Positions 1 to 12,425 of a DNA stretch of 64,000 nt are shown in pieces. Numbering within the stretch: position 1 is the stretch's first letter; the number at the start of each line of letters is the position of its first letter. The stretch lies in NCBI GenBank assembly GCA_025345505.1, contig JANVCC010000018.1, positions 41,183,745 to 41,247,744 of the forward strand, given 5' to 3'. This DNA is from Todiramphus chloris collaris (taxonomy: Eukaryota > Chordata > Aves > Coraciiformes > Alcedinidae). The notes below the pieces were generated by a model, which saw only the letters and a program-made list of their open reading frames with translations, was not told the origin of the DNA and did no database searches. The translations under genes and the position numbers were made by a program.

Positions 1-95
1 GAGAGGAGAGGAGAGGAGAGGAGAGGAGAGGAAGAAAAAAGAAAATAAAGAAAAAAAGACAAGAAATGGAAAAAAAAAAGAAGGCAAAAAAGATT
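1..95. repeat. GAGAG pentanucleotide microsatellite and purine tract
   Basis: Six tandem copies of a five-base GAGAG unit fill positions 1-32. They grade into an almost pure A/G tract up to about 95. The array is cut by the window edge, so its true length is unknown. On one strand it is nearly all purine, a composition that can adopt triplex (H-DNA) structure. No gene is associated with it. Confidence 0.9.
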
Positions 96-3000
96 ACCTT
101 TATGATATTAAAAAATTATAACTGCTATAAATAGGCAATATATAAATGTCTAAAAAAATAGTTCAAATAAAATAAAACAAAAACCCTGATCATGGAATAA
201 CTCGGATGAAGACATTAATTATAATTTACCTGCTATTATTTTATTTGTGATGGTATTAAAACAAAACTGAAGCCCGTCACCAGAATTATAGCCTTTCCTT
301 TATGTGTATATAGATTATCTGTTGGAAGTTATGGAGTGTCTATATGTACATATAGATTATCTGCTGGGGAATCAACAATCCTGGGCCATGGTAGGCCTCA
401 GAACCATGATCACTTGATTTGAACTCAGGGCCTGCCTGAGTTCTCCATCACCTCAAGGTCACAGATTGCATTTGTGTATAAAACGGGGTGCAAGGAAAAG
501 CCTGGGAAATGAAGAGCTGGTTCCATGATGTGTCACCATTTGCTTATTCTTTATATAGCATAACATATGGCAAATTCTGTTTTCTTCCCCTCCCATTCTC
601 TGTATTGAAATTGTTTTCCACAAAATGATGAAAGGCATAAATAAAATGTTCTTGGCTGCTGGCCTCCTCCATTGAAATCAGTGTGTGAGGGGGAGGGGAC
701 TGCATAGGATTTCAATGTGTGTAAAATGAAGACATTATTTTGAAATTATTTTTTCATGTACTTGGAGTATAAAATGTGAAGATGTCATATTTTTATAATT
801 ATTCCCTTTGTTCACACTGCTGTAATACAGCAGCAACTGCACTGTACCTCTTTCCCGATATAAGCCCATATTTTATGCAAACCAATAACCTTGAAGTAGA
901 GTGCAGGTTGTTCAAATCACTTTTATTATACAGATTGTATTCAATATAGCATAGAAATGTTTGCCTACTAAAGTCTCTATTATAATGGGTTGTATTGACT
1001 TTGCTGTTTTTAAACTAAATATCAACCATAAGGTAAGAGTGGGAAGGAACAGATGGAGAGTTCATTTCTCAAAATGTATTGGAATCAAAACACATTCTTT
1101 AAAATTCATATCCAAATGTGGCTCTGGGAAATTATAAATGATAACTCTACACTATTTTTATAGTGATGCTTCTGATGCATTACTAACATAATGATGGACT
1201 AACAATGACAATAAAGACATAATTCCTGTGTAGTATTATTAGTCTTATTGTTCAAAATATATAGCTGCTATCTTATGCAAGGGAAGTGAACTGGATTTGA
1301 AAAAGGAACCTGTGTGTATGGCATTTTTAAAGATAGTAGCCACGACAGTTTCTAAGAGCTAGTGAAATATTTCATTATCAGTGTGATCATTAATATTTAT
1401 GTCATTATTCTTGTTCCCATTGCAGTGTACCTGTGTGTGCGTATTATATTGTCCCTAATTTATGTTAACTTAGCTTTCAGAATAAAAGTCTTACAAATGT
1501 ATTTATTAACAAAGTCTTTCATCTCTTCTTTTCTCAGATATCTACATCTCACTGTCTACAACTCAGATCTTATTACCTTAGGCTCTTTTTGTAGATGGTG
1601 GAAGGAAGTAGGCATACATACATTAGGATTGGTTCCTTATCTATTTTACGTGTGTAAACATTAGGATAACATAAGTTGCATGTATAGTGCCAATTTGAGT
1701 CCATTGACTCTAAAGGGAGCCTTCATATCAAGCTCAAATACAAACATTTACAAAGCAGATGTCTGTGTTAGATCAGATGAATCTGAACTTCTGTGTCAGT
1801 ATAGAAAGCCTTTGATAAGACAGTGGACATATGTGTGAGCCTTTGCTAAAATGTGCCAGCCTTCCCTGCTACATAAAAGAATTTTTATTTTTCCTATAAA
1901 GGCTTTCCTATTTGTGGAAACATTTATTTTACAGACACTGATCTATAAAACCTGTGAATTCAGTGGCACAAATTTATACAAGGAATGGTGCATTTATGAC
2001 AGCTATGGAGCAAATAGCTTTTGGCATCATATTGCTGAATCAAGGGATGCTGGCTGATTTTTTAATTTCATTTTTTTTCCAGCAAAAGGCCAAATGAAAA
2101 GCATTGCTGATAGTAAAGTTAAAGGCAGAGATCATTTATATGTTCTTCCAATCACTGGCAATAATCATCTGCATTTAGTATTTCATCAACAGATTACTTC
2201 TGAAAAATTATACATTCAGTCAGTGCCCAGCAATCTCTCCCAGTAATCTTTATCATGAAAAATACTCTGCACTGAATTAAAATTGGTGGTTAAGTATTAA
2301 AAGAACACATGGTATGTACTCTAAATGTCATGACACCTTGCTTGTATACATGGTTGGTATAGAGACTTGACTGAAGTGAGCACTTTTTTCCTCTTTAATT
2401 TGAAAATTTAATGATTTTTTATTTTAAAAACCTTTTGTTTATGTGTGACTGAAAGCAAGGCTGCTTACAGAGAACTCAGAGGAGTTTAATATATGTTAAA
2501 AAATAACTGAAAAGAGGTTCCTGCTCTTCCCCTGCAATTCAGGGGAAGGTACTATCTAGAAACTTCCAAGATACTGTGAAACTGAGATACTACATCCACA
2601 TGGTTCATCACAAGTCAGATATACTGCCTTGGCTCCCAAAAGCATGTCAGCCCAAAGTCAAGCACTGCTTTTAATACATGGCTTTGTATCTGGCATGCAG
2701 TGTGGCATTTATTCTGCTACTAGAAGGGACAGGCTGCTGGCAGTCCTACAGGCCAGCTGTGCTGTGCGCAACTCGCTCACCACTGGTACTCTCTGCAGGT
2801 GTAGGAAATTCAGGTTCACTTCTTTACATGGTACAAAACAGCTGCCTGCATTGCAAGGTAAGAGGTCTGGCCACTAAAATGCTCAAGTGTCTAGTGCTCC
2901 TGTTATGATCATAAAACCTGACAAGTTCTGAAGTACCTTTTCTGATTAAAGTTTTATGAAATAAGTCCTTTTCCCAGAAATCATTAATTCTGTGATGAAC

Positions 3001-4206
3001 ATTCTCAAATAAAGAAGCACCTCAGCAAATTTCTGACCAGCTTTACTAGCTAAAAGTCTTTGTCTGAACTTTATAGTGATAACCTTGTAAATTAATTTTT
3101 TCTTTTTAATTTACAGTATGTTTTTATTTTATGCATGGAACAAAAGACGAGGTCTTCTGTAGTTAATTTAACACCTGTACATTTTCAGAAATTATAATGA
3201 AACACGGCACAGTTCAGCCTTTATAGGGTGGTGAATTCTAATCCTGTTAGGGTGGTTCTTTAATTAAAATGTCTATTAGCTTTTCTGCAGTTAATGCAAT
3301 TATGGATTTATTACTTCTTGCCATTCTAGGAATTTTGTTTTTTATGATTCAATAATATTTAACTTCTAAAATCCTACTTGAGGAAAAGAACAGCTCAACT
3401 GAGTAACATCTATGAAACTATCCACTTTCAGAAATTAATTATCTGTTTAAGGGTTCTGAATAAACAACATACAAGTAAAGGACCTTGGCCTTACATCTTG
3501 AATGTGCAATCTTCCTTAAGATGTCAAAAACTATATTATAAATTACTTTTCTATCACTATATATCTTCTATCACACTTGTCATGAATCTAGAATACTTCT
3601 AGGATATTTTCCTTCACATAGTATATTCTATCAGTTTGATTTTTAACTTTTCATAAAACATTTATATTGATGTTTCTTTGCTTTTGATATTGCTACCAAA
3701 CAAGTATTAAGGTAGTTGCAAAGGTTATTAATTTTTGCCTTATCCTAAGAAATCTTTAAAATTTTCTTCTGTTCATATACATTGTAGTATTATAAAATAC
3801 TAGTCAAAGAGGAGACACCTGTGAAAAATAACAAACTGCTTGCACCACTCCCTTCCAGGATAAGGAGGGAAACAGAATCGTCACAAGCATCAAACAGAAG
3901 CATGGCTGAGATCTTATGCCGAGTGTACAATATGACCTGGTAATCCCCTTGTGGCCTAATGTTTACTGCTAACACTTTATACAGTATCAGCTGAGTTGGA
4001 AATTCAAGTATTAAACCGTTGGCTTTCAGGATTTTTATAGCTCCCCACTTGCAGTTAATACATTTTGTATTAGCCCTCAGTGTGAAGAAATCATAACTCC
4101 ATACACCAAGGGATAAACTTCAATTTAAATTACTAGAAAACAGTATCTAGAGACTTGGATATATGCACTGAGATGCCTGTTCCATTGTTTTTCCCCCAGA
4201 AAACAG
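96..4206. other. AT-rich unique sequence, no gene seen
   Basis: No recognisable gene or repeat family in about 4.1 kb. Small structures are present. A 23-base segment with core TAGATTATCTG occurs at 304-326 and again, diverged, at 345-368. A slightly GC-richer patch at 2540-2900 contains a CTCTCTGCAG acceptor-like site (ending 2798) and a GCAAG/GTAAGA donor-like site (2857/2858). An open frame of 100 codons at 1362-1664 encodes an Ile/Leu/Tyr-rich hydrophobic string typical of AT-rich chance translation. Confidence 0.7.
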
Positions 4207-4212
4207 AGTTTT
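4207..4212 (+). repeat. Target-site duplication, left copy (AGTTTT)
   Basis: AGTTTT directly precedes the LTR and is repeated exactly at 4619-4624 directly after it. A 6-bp duplication is the usual footprint of alpha- and betaretrovirus-like integrases. Confidence 0.85.
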
Positions 4213-4618
4213 TGTCGGCGAAGGAAGACGCGGACACTCCTATGGTCATCCAGCCCGTCTCATTTATTGTTAAGACCAGCACTCTTTTATACAGTTATTA
4301 ATGAGGCTCATACATATTACAGAAAGCAAGCTCATTATTGGTTAGACTATAAAAAGACAGCTATAAAAGTCAGACCTACCCAGCTACTTATCTTCGTAGT
4401 CGTGCAGCTGCCTTTGCAATCAGCACATCCTGCTCCCACGGTCAGCTTGTGTAGCTTCTGTTTCCTTCCCACAGCCTTGTCTGCTATCTACTAGCACATA
4501 CACAGTGGGGCAAGGTCAAACCGATCTTGCCTCAGCCCTTATCAGCTTGTCCAGGGGGACAAGCTTCATACGGTCTCGATCTGACTCCTCAAGCCACTCT
4601 TTCACAAGGCTCTCTACA
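4213..4618 (-). mobile_element. Solo LTR of an endogenous retrovirus (alpha/betaretrovirus-like)
   Basis: A 406-bp LTR left after recombination between the two LTRs of an ancient provirus; no gag, pol or env remains. The edges are TGT...ACA (minus-strand start TGTAGAGAGCC, end CGCCGACA) and it sits between perfect 6-bp duplications. On the minus strand it has a CCAAT box (4337-4341), a TATA box (CTGTATAAAAGAG, 4282-4294) and, about 20 bases further on, an AATAAA poly(A) signal (4263-4268). This TATA-then-AATAAA spacing resembles avian alpharetrovirus LTRs. It is locally GC-richer than the flanks. I cannot name the family without a repeat library. Confidence 0.88.
4263..4294 (-). promoter_or_regulatory. 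LTR TATA box and poly(A) signal
   Basis: Minus-strand TATAAAAG is followed about 20 bases downstream by AATAAA, inside the solo LTR. They would have served as retroviral core promoter and polyadenylation signal. Whether the promoter is still active cannot be told from sequence. Confidence 0.7.
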
Positions 4619-4624
4619 AGTTTT
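4619..4624 (+). repeat. Target-site duplication, right copy (AGTTTT)
   Basis: Exact repeat of 4207-4212. The lack of any mismatch suggests the insertion is not extremely old, although six bases give weak dating power. Confidence 0.85.
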
Positions 4625-6875
4625 CATCATATTTCTACTTGAAACATGTTTTTTAGTTTTTAAAATGTGAGTTAAGATAAAAAGGTGGTGAAGTACAGCT
4701 CTCAAAACACATCAAAGTCTTGGTACATTGCAACAGTCAAGAGAGAAAATTATTTCACATAAGCTTTTAATAAATGCCCTGGGAATGAATTGCATTGTTT
4801 AATGAGTACAATGCTGTCGTGTTACAAGTTTTATTCTAATACAAATACCAAATTGTGCAATACAATGTACATGTCATGGCTGTGCAGCTAGTCAGAACTA
4901 TAAGGCTACACAGCCATACAGAACCATTGACCAACAATGCAAAACTGAAGGTTTCTCATGTTACCCAGAACTGCTGTCTGGTAGATGCTTGAATAGCTCT
5001 AGTTCAGTCAAGGAAAGGTAGTTTGATGTGATGTGTATTGAGGATGGAGTTGGACATTAAGATGGATATGAAGCTGCATTTTATGACTATAAATAGTGGT
5101 TCTTTCCCTTTCTTAAAATGATGACTCAAAGTTTGGCAACCACAGTCCATTATATTATGTAGTTTTAGAGATCTTGAACAGGAAATTTTTTTTAAGAGCA
5201 ATTTTAGTTTTGGCCACATTGTTCTTTTTAAAGAGATGCGTATTAATTGGAAAACAGATTTTTTAATGCTTAGGAAAAGTAAACTGCCAGCTAAGTCTTC
5301 AAAAATTGCTGCACTCTGACTGCAGAGATCAACTTAATTGTTGTTTCCTTTTCCTGTTTTTATAAAGACTGAAATGGCTGAAAGTTCTGCTCAGGAAAAA
5401 AAAGAAACAAAGAAGATAGTGTTTGAAAACCAGACAGTTTTTAACAATTGTGCGAAATGACAACATTTTGATTTTGCTCTCAAGAAGAGAACTAAAACCT
5501 GCTGTAGTATTCTGGAAGTAGAATTACCCAAAGTGGAACATTCTTAGGGTTTTTCATAGCAGAGGAATGAAAGAAAAAGATGCAGAATGTTCCTGCGCAG
5601 CGATCTCTAACTTCATAGTCAGAGAAAAATATTGATGTCTACCCCTTGACAGTGAACACTGGCTCATTTCATGACTTATAGGTGGCTTTGAAGGATGGGG
5701 TCTAGGTGGAATGGGTAGGGGAGTGGTCATGTGGGTTTTTTTCCCTTATGCAGGCATGTTGCAGATGATATGGGAACAGATACAGGAAACTTAAGGCTAT
5801 GTCTTTGTTAACATCTATTTGGTAATGCACTGTGTTTTACAACAGTTCTAGATTGTTTGATATTTACACTTTTTACAGTGGTGTAACATCTGCAACAGCA
5901 TCTTAAATATAATTCAATAAGCTTGCAGCCCATGTAAAATGAAGGAATTAAATTAGTTTATCGCTACTTACACTGAATACCACATTATTAAGCTCTGCTT
6001 GTAATAGCATACAATGTTGATATTCAATACAGTCCATAAGGACAAACTGATAGGAAATAAAAACTTGATTAACTGTGGTAGAATATGTAGCTTGAAGTTG
6101 AATGGATTGCAATATATAACTACAGTGATATCATTCTTCTGTTTATCTTTGTTTCAAGCCATCACCAAATCAAGATAAGAAGCAGAAATAATATTTCTTT
6201 TTTTATATACAAAAATCTTTTAATTACTCTACTATATTCAGATGAGCATTGACTGCTGCCTTTCCTTGTGAGGAAGGAAGACGCTTGGCAAAGCACACTG
6301 CTTTTGTTTCAGCTCTGGAACATAGTTAACCCTGCCTACTCTTTTCTGTGTAAATGATCTACAGTAGGAAACACTAGTAGAGTAGAAAGAAATCAAAGTC
6401 ATTTGCATGTACAATGTTGTGTTTCTTTCCTCTAACTTCATATTACTGATAATGATGGAAAGCAAGAACCAAATAGCTCAGATATATTACTTGGAAAACA
6501 TCCAACAAAAATTTCTAGTGAAGATCTTTTCTAATAGAGGATGTTTGTCATTTATGACTGCGGCAAATACACAGATAATGCATTGCTAAGTGGTAAAAGG
6601 TATTATGCCCATTCTCCTTAGGTTAGAGTACTGTTAGTGATTTGTTGTATTACTAGCTAGACAATTTAATAAACCTACTACTACTTTCATAGATCTAGAT
6701 TCTGCTTTTATATGGTCCAACAAAAATATGGACTAATTCAATACATATGGAGCTGACAAAGGTGTATAGCTGAATCTAGTCTCCCAGAGGTAATTAAAAC
6801 TTTAAATTAGAAACTAGTGTCAACATACATTATATAGGATTACAGTACAATATTGAAGTTCAGTTCAATAGGATA
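4625..6875. other. AT-rich unique sequence, no gene seen
   Basis: About 2.2 kb with no repeat family or gene recognised on either strand. Open frames here stay below 76 codons and look random. Confidence 0.7.
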
Positions 6876-7471
6876 TCTTGGAGTGCATTAATAAGAATGT
6901 GACCAGTAGGTTGGGGGAGGTTGTCCTCTCCCTCTACCTTGCACTAGTGAGACCACATTTGGAGTACTGTGTCCAGTTCTGGCTCCCCACTTCAAAAGAG
7001 ACAGGAAACCACTGGAGAAAGTCCAATGGAGGGCTGCAAGGATGGTTAAGGGAGTGGAATATCTCTCTAATGAGGAAAGGCTGAGGGACCTGGGTCAGTT
7101 TAGCTTAGAGAAGAGAAGACTGAGATGGGAATTTATGAATGTTTACAAATATATAGGATGGGTGTCAAGTGTATGGGTCCAGTCTCTTTTCAATGGTGCC
7201 TGGTGATAGGGCAAGGGGCAATGGTCACAAACTAGAACACAGGAAGTTCCCCTCAACATCAGGAAAAGCTTTTTTACTGTGAGGGTGACGGAGAAGTGGA
7301 ACAGGCTGCCCAGAAAGATTGTGGAGTCTCCTTCTCTAGAGACTTTCAAAACCCACCTGGATGCATTCCTGTGCAACCTGTCCTAGGTGAATCTGCTCTG
7401 GCAGTGGGGTTGGACTAGATAATCTTCAGAGATCCCTTCCAACCCCTGCCATTCTGTGATTCTACGATCTT
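6876..7471 (+). mobile_element. CR1 LINE, 5'-truncated 3' fragment
   Basis: About 600 bp from the last part of CR1 ORF2 through the 3' end. The first bases encode the conserved segment read as [15 protein letters not shown] (near 6940-6985), downstream of the RT catalytic core. The frame then shifts, and the rest is recognised at DNA level: 'ggctgcccagaaagattgtggagtctcc', 'ttggactagataatctt...cccttccaac', then ATTCTGTGATTCTACGAT-type terminal octamers. No poly(A) tail, as expected for CR1. Dead copy by truncation and frameshift. Confidence 0.95.
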
Positions 7472-10349
7472 TCTCTGACTATTTTGTCCTTAGTGCTTTA
7501 AAATGTGCAAAATGACCATATAATTAAAAAGAATAAATAAATAAAAAAAGCCCAAACAAAACAATGAAAATGGAAATGAAAATCTCATTCAAAAGACATT
7601 CAGCCTACAAGTGACAAAAAACTCATCCTGAAGGAATAAGGACAAAGAAAGAAAACTATATTAAAATCAGGAATTTTTTATCTCTTTTCAAAAGGGAAAA
7701 ACATGATCCATATCATCTATTCTTAATGATTTGACTGTATTTTCACTGGTGTGTTGGCTAGGTAATGTTTTCAAGACCAGATCATTATATATTATTTTGC
7801 TTATGGCCATAGATCAGACTGGTCAGAAAAATGTTAATTACTTTGCATCTTTTTTTACATAAAAAACCTTCACAGGAAAATCCTATGAAACACTACTGCT
7901 TCTGTGCCTTACAAGAAAAAGAGTCTTACTGACCTCAGTGTGAAGACACTTCTGTGTAGTAAGAAGCACATAAAGAACCCACTCTTCTTGACAGGAGTAC
8001 ACTTCAATCTCTCACTAATTTCATTTTTATGAAAAATAGGAAGGAAAGGGCTTAGAAGATGTATGTCTTACCAATGAAACAACCTGTTTACCTTTATTCT
8101 CTAGAGCACTTTTAACTATTTTGGATGAAAATTCTTCAGGAGCTGTAGTTGTACCACCACTATGGTGATTATTTCAGCTACAAATCTGACTGATAATTGT
8201 GAATTTAAAATTTCCTCTACCATCATCTATGAGAACTCAGTAAGGATTTCTTCCCAGGGGTTGTGGAGAATATTTAGTTCTCAGGCTAGGCTGGCACTAC
8301 TTCCTAAGTAACCAATTGCAACTTACATTTTATTCTTATTTCATTATAATTTCATATTTTTTTTTCCTGCAGACCGTGAGTTGTGAAAAGACCAACTTCT
8401 CCTGTGACTGCTGTTCTGCACAATTTAATTTCTTATCTCTAATAATTGCTCTTGTGATGTATAATATATGTCATCTCCTGTATTTTTATGAGAAATTTAC
8501 TTATGCTTCAATTGCTCCACAAAAATTCCTGCCACTCTTTCTTTGCTTCTAGGGAGAGAGGAAAACAGACAGAAAGTATGTCCGCTTTGTTTTTTTTCTT
8601 GTTGATGCTGTTATTCAGTGACTTACACTGGGAATTACCTAACCATCTGAGTCTAAATGTTACCAATTTAAATATAAGCTAAGCACTTTAGGCTTGTTTT
8701 AAAGTCAGTTTAAAGAAGCTGCTACTGCTGGAGCACAATTCCGGTCTTGTCTCTCAGACAACTAATTTAGCTGAACCATCCTCAGAAGGTGTCTATTTCT
8801 CGCCATTGACTATAAGAGGAACATAAGCAGATTAGCTTAAATGTAGATGTTTAAAAGTTCAATTAGGTAAAATTATGACAGCTCAGACTATGTGCATTTA
8901 ATCTTAAGGGCTCCATTTTCTGTGTCATACTTTGTGTAATCTTGCTCAGATATATACATATTTAACAGAAATTACCACACATGGGAGAAAAGGACTAGAG
9001 CAGATAATTAAATTATGTAGCCCATAAATGTTCTGAGTGGGTCAGTCATGACACCCATCGCTGCAAAATGGAAAACCTCAAAAAAGGGAGGAAATAGTCC
9101 ACATCAGATCATCATAGAATGCACCAGTATAAAAAATGTGCCTGTTTGTCAAAGTAATAAAAGTTTGAAGCAGAACTGATCAAATACAGAAAGATTTTTG
9201 CTAAGTGCTGAAACAGTTGGAAAAGTATTTTTTTCTCCCAAGTCCTACTTTTAACTTCCTTTGATACAAGGTGGCACAAAGTCAAGAAAGAACTTGAAAC
9301 AAGCTTCACATTAATATTTGAAAAAGGGCACCCAATGTGTTTGATGTGGCGCCCTTCATGCAAATCATGTAGTCTGCGAAAAATCCCAATAGGAAATACG
9401 ATTCTTTCTTCTTAGCACTAGCTTTTTTTCCGGTTGATAATAATGAACTTTTCACACTCCCATTGCAACCCCCCTGAGCTATACAGAAATGAAGTTATTA
9501 CTCACTAGGTGCTGCCTATTTGGGTAGGATTTTTTTGTTGCTTTTATTGATTTTTTTTTTTTCTTGTTGAAAGTACAATCTCAGTTTAACACACATTTTG
9601 TAGTTATTTTTCCCAGATTTCTGAATGATGAAGTCCAGACACTTTATCAAAACAACAAAACACCTGCTCTCTCCTAGGGTTTTTAAGTGTGGGGATATGT
9701 ATACATGATCAAAATGCCATGATGATATAACATCAGTTACTGGTATAAGCAGGGGTGTGTCTAGGTATAGCTGAGACTATAACTCTTAATGGTAATATTG
9801 ATTTAAAAAAAAAAAAAATCAGTTAATTATACTAACAATAGCAAGTTATATCCTCTAGAATTCTCCAGACATTACCGTTTAAAGTTTGGGGGTCAGACAA
9901 ATTACATTCTATCCAAAATCCAGCACAGTGTGGGTAGCAGCATTGATCACATTCCCTCCTTTTATTCTTGTTGTGCATACTTCATTCCTATGTATAGCAA
10001 CTAATGTATCTCCCACATTACACCACCCACACACTAACACTTTCTGAAGGCAGAGAAACCTTTTTCTACAATTAATATCCAGATTACATATTGAAAAATG
10101 TCACGTATCGATTCTGGAAATTGTTGAAAGCAGACCTAAAAAAGGATTAGTTCCTCCAGTAGACCCTAAGGGAAAAGAAGCCCTCACGAGACTCCCAAAG
10201 CAAGCTTCATATTGAAAAATAAATTCAAGTAGGGGGAAAAAAATAATTATAATAATATTTTTATTATAGGGATAATTATTGTACAATCAGATATTGACAT
10301 CCAGAACAAAGTACTAAGATTGTCTCAAAGATAGTCGCATTCTGAAGGT
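7472..10349. other. AT-rich unique sequence, no gene seen
   Basis: About 2.9 kb without a recognised gene. It includes short A or T runs (for example 9549-9561 and 9806-9819). A pyrimidine tract followed by CAG occurs near 8358-8373, but the open sequence after it is short and unremarkable. Confidence 0.7.
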
Positions 10350-10468
10350 TTAGTTTGTGTGGGGATTTTTTTGTTGGGGTGTTTTTTGGGTTTTTTGGGT
10401 TTTTTTTGGTTGGTTGGTTAGTTGGTTTTGTTGGTTGGTTGGCTGGGGTTTTTTTGTGTGTGTCTGGT
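10350..10468 (+). repeat. G/T-rich low-complexity tract
   Basis: Roughly 120 bases made almost only of G and T, with runs of TTTTTTGGG and repeated GGTT (for example 10408-10420 and 10431-10446). Tandem GG tracts separated by TT could in principle form two-layer G-quadruplexes on the plus strand. The three-G tracts at 10361, 10376, 10388 and 10397 have loops of 11, 8 and 6 bases, longer than the usual limit. Confidence 0.85.
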
Positions 10469-10559
10469 TATTTTATTTTTTAAAATTTTCTGACAGAAGA
10501 CTTTTCCTATGCCTTTGCAACTGAGCCTGCATGATCACAGGCCTTGGTTTTTACAGGAA

Positions 10560-10992
10560 AATTCAGGTATCAAGATCTGCTAGAGGTACAACACAGCATC
10601 AATCCAGAAGGTTTCTGAAGTGCATTGATAAGAACTTCCTGACATATGGGGGCCAGGGTCCCATGGGGGGGCATGTCCTCTGCTGTACTTTGTACTTACA
10701 AACAGGGAAGGACTGGTTAGAGGGGTGAAAGCTTTAGATGCAGTGACCATGAGATGGTGGTTCAAGATGAGGTCAAGATCCTGAGACAAGGGATCACAAT
10801 TCTGGACTTCAGGAGAGCAGTCTTTGGCCTCTTCAGGGATATGCTTGGAAGAATCTGAGTAAAAATCTGATTAAAAATCTTACTGAACAAAATCCTGGAT
10901 AGCTGATCCTGTTTTAACCAGGTTGGACTAGACAGTCTGCAGAGATCCCTTCCAATCTCAATTTCATCATGATCTTGCAATTCTGTAATAAT
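10560..10992 (+). mobile_element. CR1 LINE, internally deleted copy
   Basis: Two blocks of CR1 in the same order and strand. Block one (about 10560-10858) is from ORF2 between the endonuclease and RT domains. It is recognisable by 'tgcattgataagaacttcctgaca', 'aacagggaaggactggtt', 'gcagtgaccatgagatggtgg' and 'ctggacttcaggagagcag'. Block two (about 10912-10992) is the 3' tail: 'aggttggactagacagtctgcagagatcccttcc', then ATTCTGTAAT. About 55 bases of unclear origin lie between them. The whole RT domain is missing. Either one insertion lost its interior or two fragments lie together. The left edge is uncertain. Confidence 0.8.
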
Positions 10993-12026
10993 ATCCATAA
11001 CATTCTTAGCCTGATGTCTATATTAGATTTGATCAACCCTTTGATCCTGCCTTGTCTTGACAATGAAATCCACAGACAAGTGTTCTTGTGTGATTTTTTT
11101 CTCTAACAAAGAAAAGCATTTGGTCCTACTTGCTTGCTTTGCAACAGCACACAAACAGAAATTGTCACACTCCTTCCCCTTCTCTAGCCTGAAATCTATT
11201 TTGGGGGGATGTCCCAACTAGGAAAATAAAAATCATTCATCCCTTTATCCCTCAATCTGATGAGTACTTAGGATAACTTTGGCTGAGTGAGTTCCCTGCT
11301 TCATTACAACAGATGAGAACAAGATGATAATAAAGGAGAAAAAAATGTTTGAGTGGAGCACAACAGGAAAGTAATTAGAAAGGAAGAAAATATGGTGTAA
11401 AATAACTAACTAACGAAATAAATAAATAAAACCAGAGAGAAAGGACAAGATTCCTCTTTGAGGAAAGAAGAAACAACAGGGAAAGTGTGAAAGAAAGAAG
11501 GAGACAGAAAAGGAAGTAGTAGTACTGGGGAAAACTGGCATGAAAGGAAGTAGAAGAAAGAAGAATGAATAAAATCTGGTGAGGCATATTAAAGCATATA
11601 AGTGAAAATGTTCAAACAGAAACATGCTCTGACTCTGTAAATATGGGTTCCTATCTTTAAAAATTAAAAAATTAATAATTTTGAGGAAGAAATAGAAAAA
11701 AATATAAAATTATCCATAACAACTTCTGTGAAGACATAAATTCTATCTGGAAAGGAACATGCTCTAAATGTTATCTAATTTCAATCAAATGTTACCTAAT
11801 TTTGATTAATATTTGAGAAATTGTACAATAAATATTTTTTTAAATAGGCAAAAATATTTTAAATATAAATCTTGTAAAAAGTTTAAAAAATATACTCTAG
11901 ACTTCAAAAACTGAAAAAATAGACTTTTTCAGAAATTATTTTCTTATATATTTGTAGTAGAATTAGTCATGCTTTCCCTTTCTTCCACCTCTCTGTTTCT
12001 TTACATAACTCCTCAGCAGTGGAAAC
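10993..12026. other. Unique sequence with purine-rich stretch, no gene seen
   Basis: No gene. Positions 11330-11575 are strongly A/G-rich on the plus strand (for example 'gaaagaaagaaggagacagaaaaggaag'). The matching minus-strand open frames of about 70 codons are therefore Phe/Ser/Leu-rich and have no recognisable similarity. Confidence 0.7.
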
Positions 12027-12425
12027 ATGGAACAAAGGCTGAGGGAGCTGGGTTCGTTTAGCTTGGAGGAGACTGAGGGGTGACCTCATAAATGTTTATA
12101 AATACGTAAAGTGTGAGTGCCAGGAAGATGGAGTCAGGCTCTTCTCTGTCATGTCCAAAGATAGGACAAGGGGCAATGGGTGTAAGCTGGAGCATAAGAG
12201 GTTCCACAGAAACATAAGAAAAAACTTTTTCACTGTGAGGGTCATGGAGCTCTGGAAAAGGCTGCCCAGAGGGGTTGTGGAGTCTCCTTCTCTGGAGACA
12301 TTTAAAACCCACCTGGACGCATTCCTATGTGACCTGCTCTAGTTTTGTCCTTCTCTGGCAGGGGGGTTGGACTAGATGATCTTTCGAGATCCCTTCCAAC
12401 CTTTGACATTCTGTGACCCTGTGAA
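12027..12425 (+). mobile_element. CR1 LINE, 5'-truncated 3' fragment
   Basis: About 400 bp ending at the CR1 3' end. Positions 12151-12342 still read through a 63-codon piece of the ORF2 C-terminus with the conserved strings DRTRGNG, FFTVRV and [15 protein letters not shown]. The 3' block 'ggttggactagatgatctttcgagatcccttccaac' and ATTCTGTGA-type octamers follow. Same orientation and similar subtype as the copy at 6876-7471. Too short to encode any enzyme. Confidence 0.95.

Noticed and set aside
1362-1664. 100-codon hydrophobic frame suggesting a membrane protein
   Set aside because: AT-rich codons naturally give Ile, Leu, Phe and Tyr. No other sign of a gene.
8358-8400. Pyrimidine tract plus CAG followed by GTGAGT as a splice site pair
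   Set aside because: The enclosed exon would be only three bases (CAG|ACC|GTGAGT); more likely chance.
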